Shown here piece after piece: positions 42,757 to 50,761 of a stretch of 64,000 nucleotides of DNA. The stretch's first letter is position 1, and each line of letters starts with the position of its first letter. The notes under the pieces were generated by a model. That model was given only the letters and a program-made list of their open reading frames with translations. It was not told the DNA's origin and ran no database searches. A program made the position numbers and the translations under genes. The stretch is from Sphingopyxis sp. CCNWLW2 (GTDB lineage: Bacteria > Pseudomonadota > Alphaproteobacteria > Sphingomonadales > Sphingomonadaceae). Location of the stretch: NCBI RefSeq assembly GCF_037095755.1, contig NZ_JBAWKJ010000002.1, forward strand, positions 124,001-188,000, given 5' to 3'.

Positions 42757-44325
42757 TCACGCCATCTTGATCCCGGCGACGTCGCGCTCGACGACGCCCG
42801 TCGCGCGTTTCGACAGCGTGTTGACGGGGGTCGTCACCTTGTCAACCACCATGAAATGCGTCTGCCACGCCTCGCGATTGACGTCGCACACGAGATAACC
42901 GCGCTGGTCGTTGGCGAATTTGAGCTCGGGATTCTGGCTCAGGAACACATCGGTGCCGTTCCGTTTATCGCTGCCGTCGCCCCCCGACGAGATCGAGGTC
43001 GCAACGAATTCGGCGCCGACCACCTTATCCCTAGATACCAGGTCGCCGCAGAAATTCTGATGCTCGTCGCCGGTGAGCACGACATTGTTCTTCAGCCCCG
43101 CCATGCGCGACAGGATGCGTTCGCGCGGCGCTTCATAGCCTGCCCAGCTGTCGAGATTGACGATCTTCTTCGGCTCATCGGGCTTCCGCCGCCGATCGAG
43201 CGACATCATCGTGACTTGCTGCGCAAAGGCGTTCCACGTCGCGCCGCCCTTGGCGAGGTTGCGGCCGAGCCACTCCTCCTGCGCTTTACCGAGCACCTGC
43301 CTATCCCGGGCGAACACATCGGGGCAGGCGGGCTTGAAGCCGTCGTCGCACGGCTGGTCATCGCGATACTGGCGCGTGTCGAGCAATTGCATCGCCATCA
43401 GGTCGCCCCAGCGAAACTCGCGGTTCATCGCGACCATGCCGCCGCGCGGCAGCAGTGCCTTGCGCACCGGCATATGCTCGTACCACGCCTGCATCGCCGC
43501 CTGTTTCTTGAGCATGAAGACTTCGGGCGACGCGGCTTCGGGATCGTTGACGTCGAGGCCGAGTTTCCAGTTGTCTACGTCCGACACCCAGTCGTTGCGG
43601 ATCTCGTGATCGTCGAAGCTCGACAGGAAGGCATGGACCGATCGCGCCGCCTGCAGGTCGATGTCGCCAAGCTGCTGCGCATAGGCGCTGCGGAAATCAT
43701 TGACGTCGACAAGTGCCCGGTGCGCATGCTTGCGCACCGGCCGCGTCGGCAGCCCGGTGTTGAACAGATATTCCTCGCTATATTCATAGATGAAGTCGCC
43801 ATAATGATAGACGAAGGCGAGGTCTTCGCGCGCGAGGTGGCGATAGGCGCCGAAAAAGCCCGCTTCGAAATGCTGGCACCCCGCGACCCCGAATTTCAGC
43901 GCATCGGCCTTCGCGCCCGGCGCGGGCAGAGTGCGTGCGCGGCCGCGCAGGCTGCGTTCGCCGCCGGCGGTGAAGCGGTAATAGTAAGGCCGGTCGGGTT
44001 GCAACCCCGCGACTTCGATATGCACGCTGTGCGCGAGTTCGGGCCGCGCGAGTTCGGCGCCCTTGGCGACGACATCGCGAAAACCGCTATCGCTCGCAAC
44101 TTCCCAGTCGACCGGGAAATTCGCCAGCGGCATCCCGCCATGGCGCTCCATCGGTTCGGGCGCGAGGCGCGTCCAGATGACGAAACCGTCGCTCGCGGGA
44201 TCGCCCGCCGCGACGCCGAGACTGAATGGAAACTCGCGGAAAATCCCGCCCTCGGCGCGCAGGATTGCGGGGGCGGCGAGCCCGGCAAGGGTCGCCCCGG
44301 CAAGGAAATGGCGGCGGTTGAACAT
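42757..44325 (-). CDS. phoD: PhoD-type alkaline phosphatase/phosphodiesterase, Tat-exported
   Basis: A 522-residue PhoD family enzyme. The N-terminal NRRHFLAGATLAGLA carries a twin-arginine signal. The Fe3+/Ca2+ active site is shown by FGVAGCQHFEAG, VYHYGDFIYEYSEEY, SSFDDHEIRNDW and LTGDEHQNFCGDL. It releases phosphate from organic phosphodiesters and monoesters in the periplasm. The start ATG 44325 lies just 2 bases from a strong hairpin (44328-44368) that contains its only Shine-Dalgarno (GGAG), so translation may be structurally gated. It heads the phoD-NPP pair. Confidence 0.93.
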   Translation of the reverse strand: MFNRRHFLAGATLAGLAAPAILRAEGGIFREFPFSLGVAAGDPASDGFVIWTRLAPEPMERHGGMPLANFPVDWEVASDSGFRDVVAKGAELARPELAHSVHIEVAGLQPDRPYYYRFTAGGERSLRGRARTLPAPGAKADALKFGVAGCQHFEAGFFGAYRHLAREDLAFVYHYGDFIYEYSEEYLFNTGLPTRPVRKHAHRALVDVNDFRSAYAQQLGDIDLQAARSVHAFLSSFDDHEIRNDWVSDVDNWKLGLDVNDPEAASPEVFMLKKQAAMQAWYEHMPVRKALLPRGGMVAMNREFRWGDLMAMQLLDTRQYRDDQPCDDGFKPACPDVFARDRQVLGKAQEEWLGRNLAKGGATWNAFAQQVTMMSLDRRRKPDEPKKIVNLDSWAGYEAPRERILSRMAGLKNNVVLTGDEHQNFCGDLVSRDKVVGAEFVATSISSGGDGSDKRNGTDVFLSQNPELKFANDQRGYLVCDVNREAWQTHFMVVDKVTTPVNTLSKRATGVVERDVAGIKMA

Positions 44326-44327
44326 GG

Positions 44328-44368
44328 CTGGGCTCCGAAGGGGCGAATCGAAGCCCCTGATAGCCCAG
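44328..44368 (-). promoter_or_regulatory. Nested hairpin covering the phoD ribosome binding site
   Basis: The outer stem pairs 44328-44334 with 44362-44368 (CTGGGCT/AGCCCAG). The inner stem pairs 44339-44344 with 44353-44358 (AGGGGC/GCCCCT). The phoD GGAG lies on the 3' outer arm of the minus-strand RNA. The hairpin begins 36 bases downstream of the Grx-MauE stop, so it could also act as that gene's terminator, though no U-tract follows. Confidence 0.55.
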
Positions 44369-44403
44369 TCCTATGTTTCATCAATGACCGATGCGGGAGG
44401 GGA

Positions 44404-45141
44404 TCAGAACCACATCCGCGCCATCCATAGCGCCATCGCGACCATCATCACATTCTCGGTCAGCGAGACGAAGCCCAAGGGCACCTTGCTGCTGCCGCCG
44501 ACGCAGGCGCATTTGATATCGCGCTTGTCGATATAGACCGCCTTGAACACCGATACTGCGCCGATGCCGCCGATGAAGAGCGCGAGCGGGATCGAAAGCC
44601 AGGGCAGGGCATGCGCGGTCATCAGAACGCCCGCGAGGCCTTCGGCAAAAGGATAGATGCTGGCATAGGGCACCCAGCGTTTGGCGAGCAGGTCGTAGTT
44701 GAGGAACATCGTCGCGAACTTGTCGACGTCCTGCAATTTGAGCAGCGCGAGCACGATCATGCTGAACGAGATGAACCATTCGGCGGCGCGCAGCGTGAAG
44801 GCGCTGCCTTCGACCGCGAAGCTTGCCGCGAGCGCCATCAGCGCTGTCATGGCAAAGAGCGCAATCACGGGCGTGTAGCTCGTCGCGTCGGGATCGGCGA
44901 CCTTCAGCCCGAAATGGCGGCGCAAATCGTCATGGCCGCCAATCCGAACGCCGTCGATGAAGGTCTGCGGCGTCGTTTTCACGCCATGCTCGGCCTTGAA
45001 CGCGTCGGTTTCCTCGCGCGTGGTCAGCCAGCGGTCGTCGACGGTGAAACCGCGGCTTTCGAGCAGATGTTTCGATTTGAGGCCATAGGGGCAGGTGTGA
45101 CCCGGCATGACCATGCGATGGAGGGTTGCTTGTTTTGTCAT
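44404..45141 (-). CDS. Glutaredoxin-MauE fusion membrane protein
   Basis: 245 residues. The N-terminal monothiol glutaredoxin-like domain (1-85) has CPYG at 17-20, TTPQTFIDGVRIGGHDDL with the cis-Pro and glutathione-binding GG. The C-terminal part has four membrane helices of the MauE/DoxX-like family and a cytoplasmic CAC motif (KCACVGG). MauE proteins supply or use reducing equivalents for disulfide chemistry across the inner membrane; fused to glutaredoxin, the protein probably passes electrons from glutathione to a periplasmic or metal-bound target. It is divergent from a merR-type gene and has a MerR-like promoter directly before ATG 45141. The exact substrate is unknown. Confidence 0.85.
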   Translation of the reverse strand: MTKQATLHRMVMPGHTCPYGLKSKHLLESRGFTVDDRWLTTREETDAFKAEHGVKTTPQTFIDGVRIGGHDDLRRHFGLKVADPDATSYTPVIALFAMTALMALAASFAVEGSAFTLRAAEWFISFSMIVLALLKLQDVDKFATMFLNYDLLAKRWVPYASIYPFAEGLAGVLMTAHALPWLSIPLALFIGGIGAVSVFKAVYIDKRDIKCACVGGSSKVPLGFVSLTENVMMVAMALWMARMWF

Positions 45142-45148
45142 GGGGCTC

Positions 45149-45179
45149 CAATAGCATCCGTACCATGGTACAGGGTCAA
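45149..45179 (-). promoter_or_regulatory. MerR-type promoter with 12-base palindrome and 19-base spacer
   Basis: On the minus strand TTGACC (45179-45174) is the -35. The perfect palindrome GTACCATGGTAC (45160-45171) lies in the spacer, and CTATTG (45154-45149) sits 19 bases from the -35, the long spacer typical of MerR-activated promoters; TGCTAT at 17 bases is an alternative -10. Transcription would start within a few bases of the Grx-MauE ATG. Confidence 0.75.
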
Positions 45180-45182
45180 GCG

Positions 45183-45620
45183 ATGAATTTGACGATTGGC
45201 AAATTGGCCGCCGCGGGCGGCGTCGGGGTCGAAACCGTCCGCTATTATCAACGCCGAAATTTGCTGTCTGTTCCTGCACGCAGCGGCGGCGACGGCTGGG
45301 GGGCGGGCGTGCGCCGCTATGACGGCGATGACGTCAGGCGGTTGAAATTCATCCGCTCGGCGCAGGCGGCGGGGTTCACACTCGACGAGATCGCCGAACT
45401 CCTGGCGCTCGAGGCGAGCGACGACCGCGTGCGCGTGCGCCACTTAGCGCGCGAGCGGATTGAAGCACTCGATACCAAGATCGCGCAAATGACCGAAACG
45501 CGCGCGGCGCTGGCGCGTCTCGCCGATCTGTGTGCCGCGAGCGATAAGGGACCGTGCCCGATACTGGCGGCATTTGAGCCGCCAGGCTTTGACAAACCTG
45601 TTCCGGAAAGAGGTAGCTAA
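45183..45620 (+). CDS. MerR-family transcriptional regulator
   Basis: 145 residues. The winged HTH is MNLTIGKLAAAGGVGVETVRYYQR (1-24), followed by the RRYDGDDVRRLKFIRSAQAAGFTLDEIAELL wing and helix, the dimerisation helix (about 82-115), and a C-terminal loop with C117 and C125 (CAASDKGPC). The layout is that of Hg(II)-type MerR, but the usual first ligand cysteine at the head of the dimer helix is absent (EASDDRVRVRHLAR), so the inducer may not be mercury. It probably bends the divergent Grx-MauE promoter. Start ATG 45183 is 4 bases from the -35 of that promoter. Confidence 0.92.
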   Translation: MNLTIGKLAAAGGVGVETVRYYQRRNLLSVPARSGGDGWGAGVRRYDGDDVRRLKFIRSAQAAGFTLDEIAELLALEASDDRVRVRHLARERIEALDTKIAQMTETRAALARLADLCAASDKGPCPILAAFEPPGFDKPVPERGS

Positions 45621-45714
45621 CGATCCAGGTTAGAAGTTCAGGGCGAACCGCGCTCTCCAAGACCGGTCATCCAGTCATCTGGCGCGAAAGCTCCTCCAGA
45701 ATCCCCAATCTTCT

Positions 45715-46269
45715 TCAGTTTGGACTGCTTTCGACCAGGCCTAGTTGCAGTTGGCGAATAATTGCCCCGAGTTGGCCCGCAGCAAGAAGGCCCGGTCCAA
45801 GAGGGCCTGACCGGTGCTTGCCGACTGGCGGAAGCAAGCGAAGTGCGGCGCGCACCTCGTCCGTCATATGTGCAAGTTGCCAGCGTATCTCGGCCTCAGC
45901 GGTTTCCGGCCGATCTGGAGCTGCGAGAGAGGCTGCTTTGACGGCATATGCCGCTGCGCCCAGCGCATGCGCCCCCATGTGGCAGACCGCCGAGGCTTGG
46001 CCGGCTGCTCTAGCCGCGGCCGTGGCTGCTGGGGACGCCGCTTCGCGGGCGGCACTGCCACCGCCGAAACGTCGGCGTATTTCCAGCGCAGTATTCAACT
46101 CTCCGCGAGCGAACGCCCGGGTCCGAGCAATAGCGGCATGAGGGCGGTCATCATTTGGGCTCTCGGCGTCGAACAACCACAGAACCCGCTCGGCACAATC
46201 GGCAGCCCATTCAGCGACCAAGCGCCGATCGGACTCGCTTAGCGTTTGTATCGACTTCGCCACGTCCAA
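45715..46269 (-). CDS. Imm5-like putative immunity protein
   Basis: 184 residues, mostly helical and alanine-rich, with the family-typical LSESDRRLVAEWAADCAERVL opening, DDRPHAAIARTRAFARGE, AAREAASPAATAAARAAGQA, CHMGAHALGAAAYA and a terminal GPLGPGLL segment. I recall this family being named putative immunity protein (Imm5-like) or, wrongly, exonuclease SbcC. It would neutralise a polymorphic toxin, but no toxin, secretion or Rhs gene is visible within this window. It is convergent with merR and precedes ychF by 119 bases on the opposite end. Codon use is slightly less biased than the neighbours. Confidence 0.65.
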   Translation of the reverse strand: MDVAKSIQTLSESDRRLVAEWAADCAERVLWLFDAESPNDDRPHAAIARTRAFARGELNTALEIRRRFGGGSAAREAASPAATAAARAAGQASAVCHMGAHALGAAAYAVKAASLAAPDRPETAEAEIRWQLAHMTDEVRAALRLLPPVGKHRSGPLGPGLLAAGQLGAIIRQLQLGLVESSPN

Positions 46270-46388
46270 TCCGTATCGCTTCGGTTGAACTCATGCAATT
46301 TCCACATGCTGCGCATGAAAACACCAAAACCACGCGTGCAGGAATCCACTTCATAGCCGCCTGGCCGCTCGCAATGACGGAGCCGGGA

Positions 46389-47486
46389 TCAGCTGTGCAG
46401 GAAATGCATCACGTCGCCGTCGTGGACGACATAGGCCTTGCCCTCGGCGCGCAGCTTGCCCGCTTCGCGCGCCTTCGCTTCGCCGCCCAGCGTGACATAA
46501 TCGTCATAGGCGATCGTTTCGGCGCGGATGAAGCCCTTCTGGAAATCGCTGTGGATCTCGCCCGCGGCTTCGGGCGCGGTCGCGCCGGTGTGGACGGTCC
46601 ACGCGCGCGCTTCCTGCGGGCCGACGGTGAAGAAGGTGATGAGGTGGAGCAGCTCGTACCCGGCGCGAATGACGCGCGCGAGGCCGGTTTCGTGCAGGCC
46701 CATTTCTTCGAGGAACTCGAGCCGGTCGGCCATGTCCATCGTCACCAGCTCGCTTTCGATCGCGGCGGAGACGACGACCGCCTGCGCACCTTCGGCGGCC
46801 GCTTTTGCAAACACCTTTTCGGAAAAAGCGTTGCCGTTCGCGGCGCTGCCTTCGTCGACGTTGCAGACGTAAAGGACGGGCTTTGAAGTGAGCAGCTGCG
46901 CGGTGCGCAGGACGCGCGCTTCCTCGTCATCCTTGGGCTCGACGAGCCGCGCGGGCTTGCCTTCGCGGAGCAGCTCGAGCGCCTGGCCGAGCACCGACGC
47001 GGCGATCTTCGCTTCCTTGTCGCCCTGCGCGGCTTTTTTGGCAAAGGCGGGAACGCGCTTTTCGAGGCTTTCGAGGTCGGAGAGCAGCAGTTCGGTCTCG
47101 ACCGTCTCGGCGTCGGCGACCGGATCGACCTTGTTCTCGACATGCTGGATGTCGTCATCCTCGAAGCAGCGCAGGACATGGACGATCGCGTCGACTTCGC
47201 GGATGTTGCCGAGGAACTGGTTGCCGAGCCCCTCGCCCTTCGACGCGCCGCGCACGAGGCCGGCGATGTCGACGAAGGCGAGCTGGGTTGCGATGATCTT
47301 CTTGCTGCTCGCGATCGCGGCAAGCTTTTCGAGCCGCGCGTCGGGCACCGCGACGTTACCGATATTCGGCTCGATCGTGCAGAAAGGATAGTTTGCCGCC
47401 TGCGCCGCGGCGGTTTCGGTCAGCGCGTTGAACAGGGTGGACTTGCCGACATTGGGCAGGCCGACGATCCCGCATTTGAAACCCAT
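46389..47486 (-). CDS. ychF: Ribosome-associated ATPase/GTPase YchF (Obg family)
   Basis: A 365-residue translation-factor-like P-loop NTPase: G1 GLPNVGKS (9-16), G3 DIAGLVRGASKGEGLGNQFL, a non-NKxD G4 (typical of YchF, which prefers ATP), a coiled-coil insert and a C-terminal TGS domain (FFTVGPQEARAWTVHTG). It acts in the cytoplasm on ribosomes and in stress adaptation. Length and motifs are standard. The start ATG 47486 gives the family-typical MGFKCGIVG. Confidence 0.97.
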   Translation of the reverse strand: MGFKCGIVGLPNVGKSTLFNALTETAAAQAANYPFCTIEPNIGNVAVPDARLEKLAAIASSKKIIATQLAFVDIAGLVRGASKGEGLGNQFLGNIREVDAIVHVLRCFEDDDIQHVENKVDPVADAETVETELLLSDLESLEKRVPAFAKKAAQGDKEAKIAASVLGQALELLREGKPARLVEPKDDEEARVLRTAQLLTSKPVLYVCNVDEGSAANGNAFSEKVFAKAAAEGAQAVVVSAAIESELVTMDMADRLEFLEEMGLHETGLARVIRAGYELLHLITFFTVGPQEARAWTVHTGATAPEAAGEIHSDFQKGFIRAETIAYDDYVTLGGEAKAREAGKLRAEGKAYVVHDGDVMHFLHS

Positions 47487-47616
47487 AAAAACTCCGTGAG
47501 GTTCGGCCTGCCGTGAATGAGGGGCCTGTGTTGCAGCGCCCCTAGCGCCAGATTGCCCCGGGCGCCAGTCTTTGCCGTTGCGTCCGGTTCAGACTTGCGC
47601 CTTTATCGCACCAGCC

Positions 47617-48270
47617 ATGACGAAACCTCGCCTCATTCTTGCCGCCGGCATCCTTCTGACTCTCGGCGCGACGGCCGCGATCGCGGCGCCCAGCCGTTTC
47701 GAGGAAGGTGTCTTCACCGAACTCAACCGCTTCCGCAGCGATCCCGCCGGCTATGCCGAATATCTGCGCGACTATCGCCCGCGCTTCGAGGGCAAGCTGC
47801 TGGTCAGCGACGACGACAGCGAGATCGACATTATGACGCGCGAGGGCGTCGCCGCGGTCGACGAGGCGATCCGCGACCTTCGCCGCGAAAAGCCGCTGCC
47901 CGAACTCGAATGGAGCGACCCGCTGGCGCGCGCGGCGGCGGACCATGTCGCGGTCCAGTCGCGCTCGGGGGCGGTGGGGCATTATACGCGGGGCAGCGGC
48001 CCCGGCGAGCGGATGAAGGCGCGCGGCGGCGGGCCTTATGTCAACGAAGTGATCACCTATGGCCACCACACGCCCGAAGGCGTCGTCGACCAGTTGTTGA
48101 TCGACGACGGCGTGCCCAACCGCGGGCATCGCCACAGCCTGCTGCGCGCGACGCACCGCTATGCCGGCATCGCATGCGGCCGGCATCCGGTGCACCGGAC
48201 GATGTGCGTGACCTTGATGTCGCAGACGCGCGACGGTTCGCCGCCGCCGCCGCCCAAGCGCACACCCTGA
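47617..48270 (+). CDS. Secreted CAP-domain (SCP/PR1-like) protein
   Basis: 217 residues: signal peptide (about 1-23, ATAAIAA), then a CAP domain with NRFRSDPAGYAEYLRDYRPRF, LPELEWSDPLARAAADHV, HYTRGSGPGERM and the late GVPNRGHRHSLL, supplying the cleft His/Glu set. The function of bacterial CAP proteins is mostly unknown; some bind lipids or cell wall. The tail is proline-rich (SPPPPPKRTP). It ends at a strong terminator shared with the convergent phoX gene. The start ATG 47617 begins the signal peptide. Confidence 0.88.
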   Translation: MTKPRLILAAGILLTLGATAAIAAPSRFEEGVFTELNRFRSDPAGYAEYLRDYRPRFEGKLLVSDDDSEIDIMTREGVAAVDEAIRDLRREKPLPELEWSDPLARAAADHVAVQSRSGAVGHYTRGSGPGERMKARGGGPYVNEVITYGHHTPEGVVDQLLIDDGVPNRGHRHSLLRATHRYAGIACGRHPVHRTMCVTLMSQTRDGSPPPPPKRTP

Positions 48271-48273
48271 CGG

Positions 48274-48312
48274 GCCATCCGCTCCCGCCCGGCAAGGGGG
48301 GGAGCGGATGGC
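48274..48312. terminator. Bidirectional hairpin terminator
   Basis: GCCATCCGCTCCC (48274-48286) pairs perfectly with GGGAGCGGATGGC (48300-48312) between the convergent CAP and phoX genes. T-runs are absent on both sides, so rho may assist. Confidence 0.7.
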
Positions 48313-48318
48313 GCGCGA

Positions 48319-50187
48319 TCAGGCGCCGACTGGCTGGCTGTCGGTGCGGCGTACGACGACGGTCGACGAGCGCGGCTGCTGCCCCGCGACCGGCCAGTTG
48401 CCCGTCGGGTGCTGGATGTTGACGAAGAAGGTCTTGAGGTCGGGCGTATAGGCCAGCCCCGTGATCTCGCAGCCGAGCGGGCCAACGAGGAAGCGTTTCG
48501 ACTGCTTCGTCACCTGATCGACATAGAACATCGCATTGTGCCCGAACGCCTGATCGATCGTTCGTCCAGCGACCCCCGAATTGCCGGGGACGCTATGGTC
48601 GGTCTGCACCCACATGCGACCCTGCGGGTCGATGCGGAGGCCGTCGGGGCTGGAGAAGGTGTCGCCGTTGATGTTGCCGACAAGGTTGCTGCCGCCCGCC
48701 GAGAGCGACGGATCGCCCGCGGTCAGGAAGATTTCCCAGCTGAACTTGGTCGCCAGCGGCGAATCGCCTTCTTCGCGGAACTTGATGATGTGCCCGTGGA
48801 GGTTGGTGACGCGCGGGTTGGCGGGATCGACGACGCGGCGGCCGCTGTTGTTGGTCAGCGTGCAATAGACCGCCTTGTTGTCGGGCGCGACGGTCAGCCA
48901 TTCGGGGCGATCCATCACGGTGCCGCCGGCGACGCGCGCCGCCGACGGGGTGTTGATCAGCACGTCGGCCTGATTGTTGAAATTGACGATGGTCGGCGCC
49001 GGCGGGGTCGTGCTCTGGGTGGTGTTGCCCGGGTCGGATGCGCCCGCGGTCAGGCCGTTCTGGCCGACGACGAGCGCGCGCCATTCGCCGGTGCCGTTGG
49101 CGTTGAAACGCGCGACATAGAGCGTGCCATAGTCGAGCAGGTCGGTGTTCGCGGCACGATTGGTGTTGCTCCATGCCCGGTCTGGAACGAACTTGTAGAT
49201 ACAACCGGGGGTCGAATCATCGCCCATGTAAAAGGCGGCGCGACGGTCACTGTTCGACATGAAGGCGACGTTTTCATGGCTGAAGCGGCCCATCGCGGTG
49301 CGCTTCGTCGGCTGCGCCAGCTCGCGCAGCGGGTCGATCTCGACCACCCAGCCATAGTCGCGCGCGGGCTGCGTGGGATCGAGATAATTGTCGGTCGTCT
49401 CTTCGCAGGTCAGATAGGTGTCCCACGGCGTGCGGCCGCTCGAGCAGTTGTTGAGCATGCCCTTGATCGAGCCCGACAATAGGCCGGCAGCGGGGCCGCC
49501 GGCGCGATAGCTGCTGTTGCCGGTATAGCGGCGGTTGTAGGTCGATCCGGCCTGCACGGCCCATTTGCCGTCGCTGCCCTTGGCGATTTCGACGACGCCG
49601 ATCCCGACCGCCGAAAGCGCGAGCGCCTTCTGGTCGGCGGTTGCGGTGGCGGCGTTGTAGTTGCCCGCCATCAGGATGTTGAAGTCGGGATATTCGAAAT
49701 TCATCGCAAGGATGCCGCGGTTGTTCGCATCGACGCCCGGAAAGGCGAAATATTCCATGCCGTCGTGATTGCCGCCCGCCCATTTCTCGGCGACCGCGGG
49801 GGTGGGGAAGCTGCCCGAATAGGCGGTGCCGGCTTCAACCGAATCGCCGGCCTTCAGCAACACGTCGACGGTGTAGCCCGCGGGCACCGTGACCTTGTCG
49901 TCCTGATTCGCGGCGACGGCGGCGAAACTGACGGCATAGCTGACCGGCGGAGGCGTCGGGGTGGGGGTCGGCGTTGGGGTGGGCGTGGGCAGAACGACCG
50001 AGGGATCGCCGCTGGTGTCATCGCACGCGGCGAGTGCCGGCAGGATCGACAGGCCGAAGAGGCCGTTGCGGAGCAGCGTCCGGCGCGAGGGATTTTTGGC
50101 AACGATCGCCTCGAGGCTGTCGGGCCCCGGAAGAATATCGGTTTCGCCGCGATAAGGCGCGCGGGCGTCGTCGGTAAGATGTGACAT
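48319..50187 (-). CDS. phoX: PhoX-type alkaline phosphatase (DUF839), Tat lipoprotein-like
   Basis: 622 residues. The Tat signal SRRTLLRNGLFGLSILPALAACDD ends in a lipobox-like LAAC, then comes a threonine-proline linker of (PT)n, about residues 66-80. The PhoX propeller follows (GGNHDGMEYFAFPG, LTCEETTDNYL, GRFSHENVAF, YMGDDS, a late DGLRIDPQGRMWVQTD). Family members use Ca2+ and Fe to release phosphate from monoesters in the periplasm. A perfect-period Pho box (50305-50322) lies 118 bases upstream of the start, supporting PhoB control. The Thr-Pro linker is encoded by a repetitive GTGGGGGTGGGC-like stretch near 49960-49995 that may vary in length. Confidence 0.92.
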   Translation of the reverse strand: MSHLTDDARAPYRGETDILPGPDSLEAIVAKNPSRRTLLRNGLFGLSILPALAACDDTSGDPSVVLPTPTPTPTPTPTPPPVSYAVSFAAVAANQDDKVTVPAGYTVDVLLKAGDSVEAGTAYSGSFPTPAVAEKWAGGNHDGMEYFAFPGVDANNRGILAMNFEYPDFNILMAGNYNAATATADQKALALSAVGIGVVEIAKGSDGKWAVQAGSTYNRRYTGNSSYRAGGPAAGLLSGSIKGMLNNCSSGRTPWDTYLTCEETTDNYLDPTQPARDYGWVVEIDPLRELAQPTKRTAMGRFSHENVAFMSNSDRRAAFYMGDDSTPGCIYKFVPDRAWSNTNRAANTDLLDYGTLYVARFNANGTGEWRALVVGQNGLTAGASDPGNTTQSTTPPAPTIVNFNNQADVLINTPSAARVAGGTVMDRPEWLTVAPDNKAVYCTLTNNSGRRVVDPANPRVTNLHGHIIKFREEGDSPLATKFSWEIFLTAGDPSLSAGGSNLVGNINGDTFSSPDGLRIDPQGRMWVQTDHSVPGNSGVAGRTIDQAFGHNAMFYVDQVTKQSKRFLVGPLGCEITGLAYTPDLKTFFVNIQHPTGNWPVAGQQPRSSTVVVRRTDSQPVGA

Positions 50188-50304
50188 GCAGTCCCCCTGT
50201 TTTCGGTTGAGCCCCGGACTGGATCGTCCGGATGAGGTGGCGCACCGATTGCAGAGGGAGGTGTCAGCTAGATGGCTTCACCATGTCGGGAGCGTATGAT
50301 TCCT

Positions 50305-50322
50305 ATGACACTTCAGTGACAT
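50305..50322 (-). promoter_or_regulatory. Pho box upstream of phoX
   Basis: On the minus strand the sequence is ATGTCACTGAAGTGTCAT: TGTCAC and TGTCAT repeated with an 11-base period, the PhoB half-site and spacing. It sits in the 163-base gap between the GNAT gene and phoX. Only one tandem pair is seen. Confidence 0.75.
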
Positions 50323-50350
50323 GAGGAGCGGCTGGATCAGGCCAGCTGGA

Positions 50351-50761
50351 TCAGGTCAGCCACCGGGCGAAAACACGGACGTCCTGCTGTTCCCAGCCAA
50401 GATGCTCGTAAAGGCCCGCGACAGGGTTGCCGTCGCGAAGCATCAACTCGACCTTGGGGCAGCCGCGAAGCCGGAGCCATTCGCACGCGGCGCCCAGCAA
50501 TTGCCGCGCAAGGCCCTGTCCCTGATGGTCCGGCGCGACGCCCAGATAATAAATCCATCCGCGGTGTCCGTCGAAGCCGGTCATCGCGGTGGCGACGATC
50601 CGCGCGCCGCGTTCGACCACAATGACCGTCGACGCTTCATGGCCGAGCGCGCGCCGGAAATCGGCGTCGGGATCGTTCCACGGGCGCGTCAGGCCGCACG
50701 CGTCCCAGATCGCGACGACGGCATCGCGATCGGCGGCCGTTGCGTCGCGCGTGATGGTCAC
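50351..50761 (-). CDS. GNAT-family N-acetyltransferase (YpeA-like)
   Basis: 136 residues of GCN5-related acetyltransferase fold: motif D (ATAADRDAVVAIWDACGL), motif A with LGVAPDHQGQGLARQLLGAA (acetyl-CoA pyrophosphate loop Q-x-x-G-x-A), and motif B (VELMLRDGNPVAGLYEHLGWE). Start GTG 50761 overlaps the pth stop by 4 bases (GTGA), which implies coupling. The substrate is unknown; YpeA-type enzymes lack a firmly assigned one. It ends 163 bases before phoX. Confidence 0.9.
   Translation of the reverse strand: MTITRDATAADRDAVVAIWDACGLTRPWNDPDADFRRALGHEASTVIVVERGARIVATAMTGFDGHRGWIYYLGVAPDHQGQGLARQLLGAACEWLRLRGCPKVELMLRDGNPVAGLYEHLGWEQQDVRVFARWLT

Noticed and set aside
44326..44403. Pho box upstream of phoD
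   Set aside because: No TGTCA-type half-sites at 11-base spacing were found.
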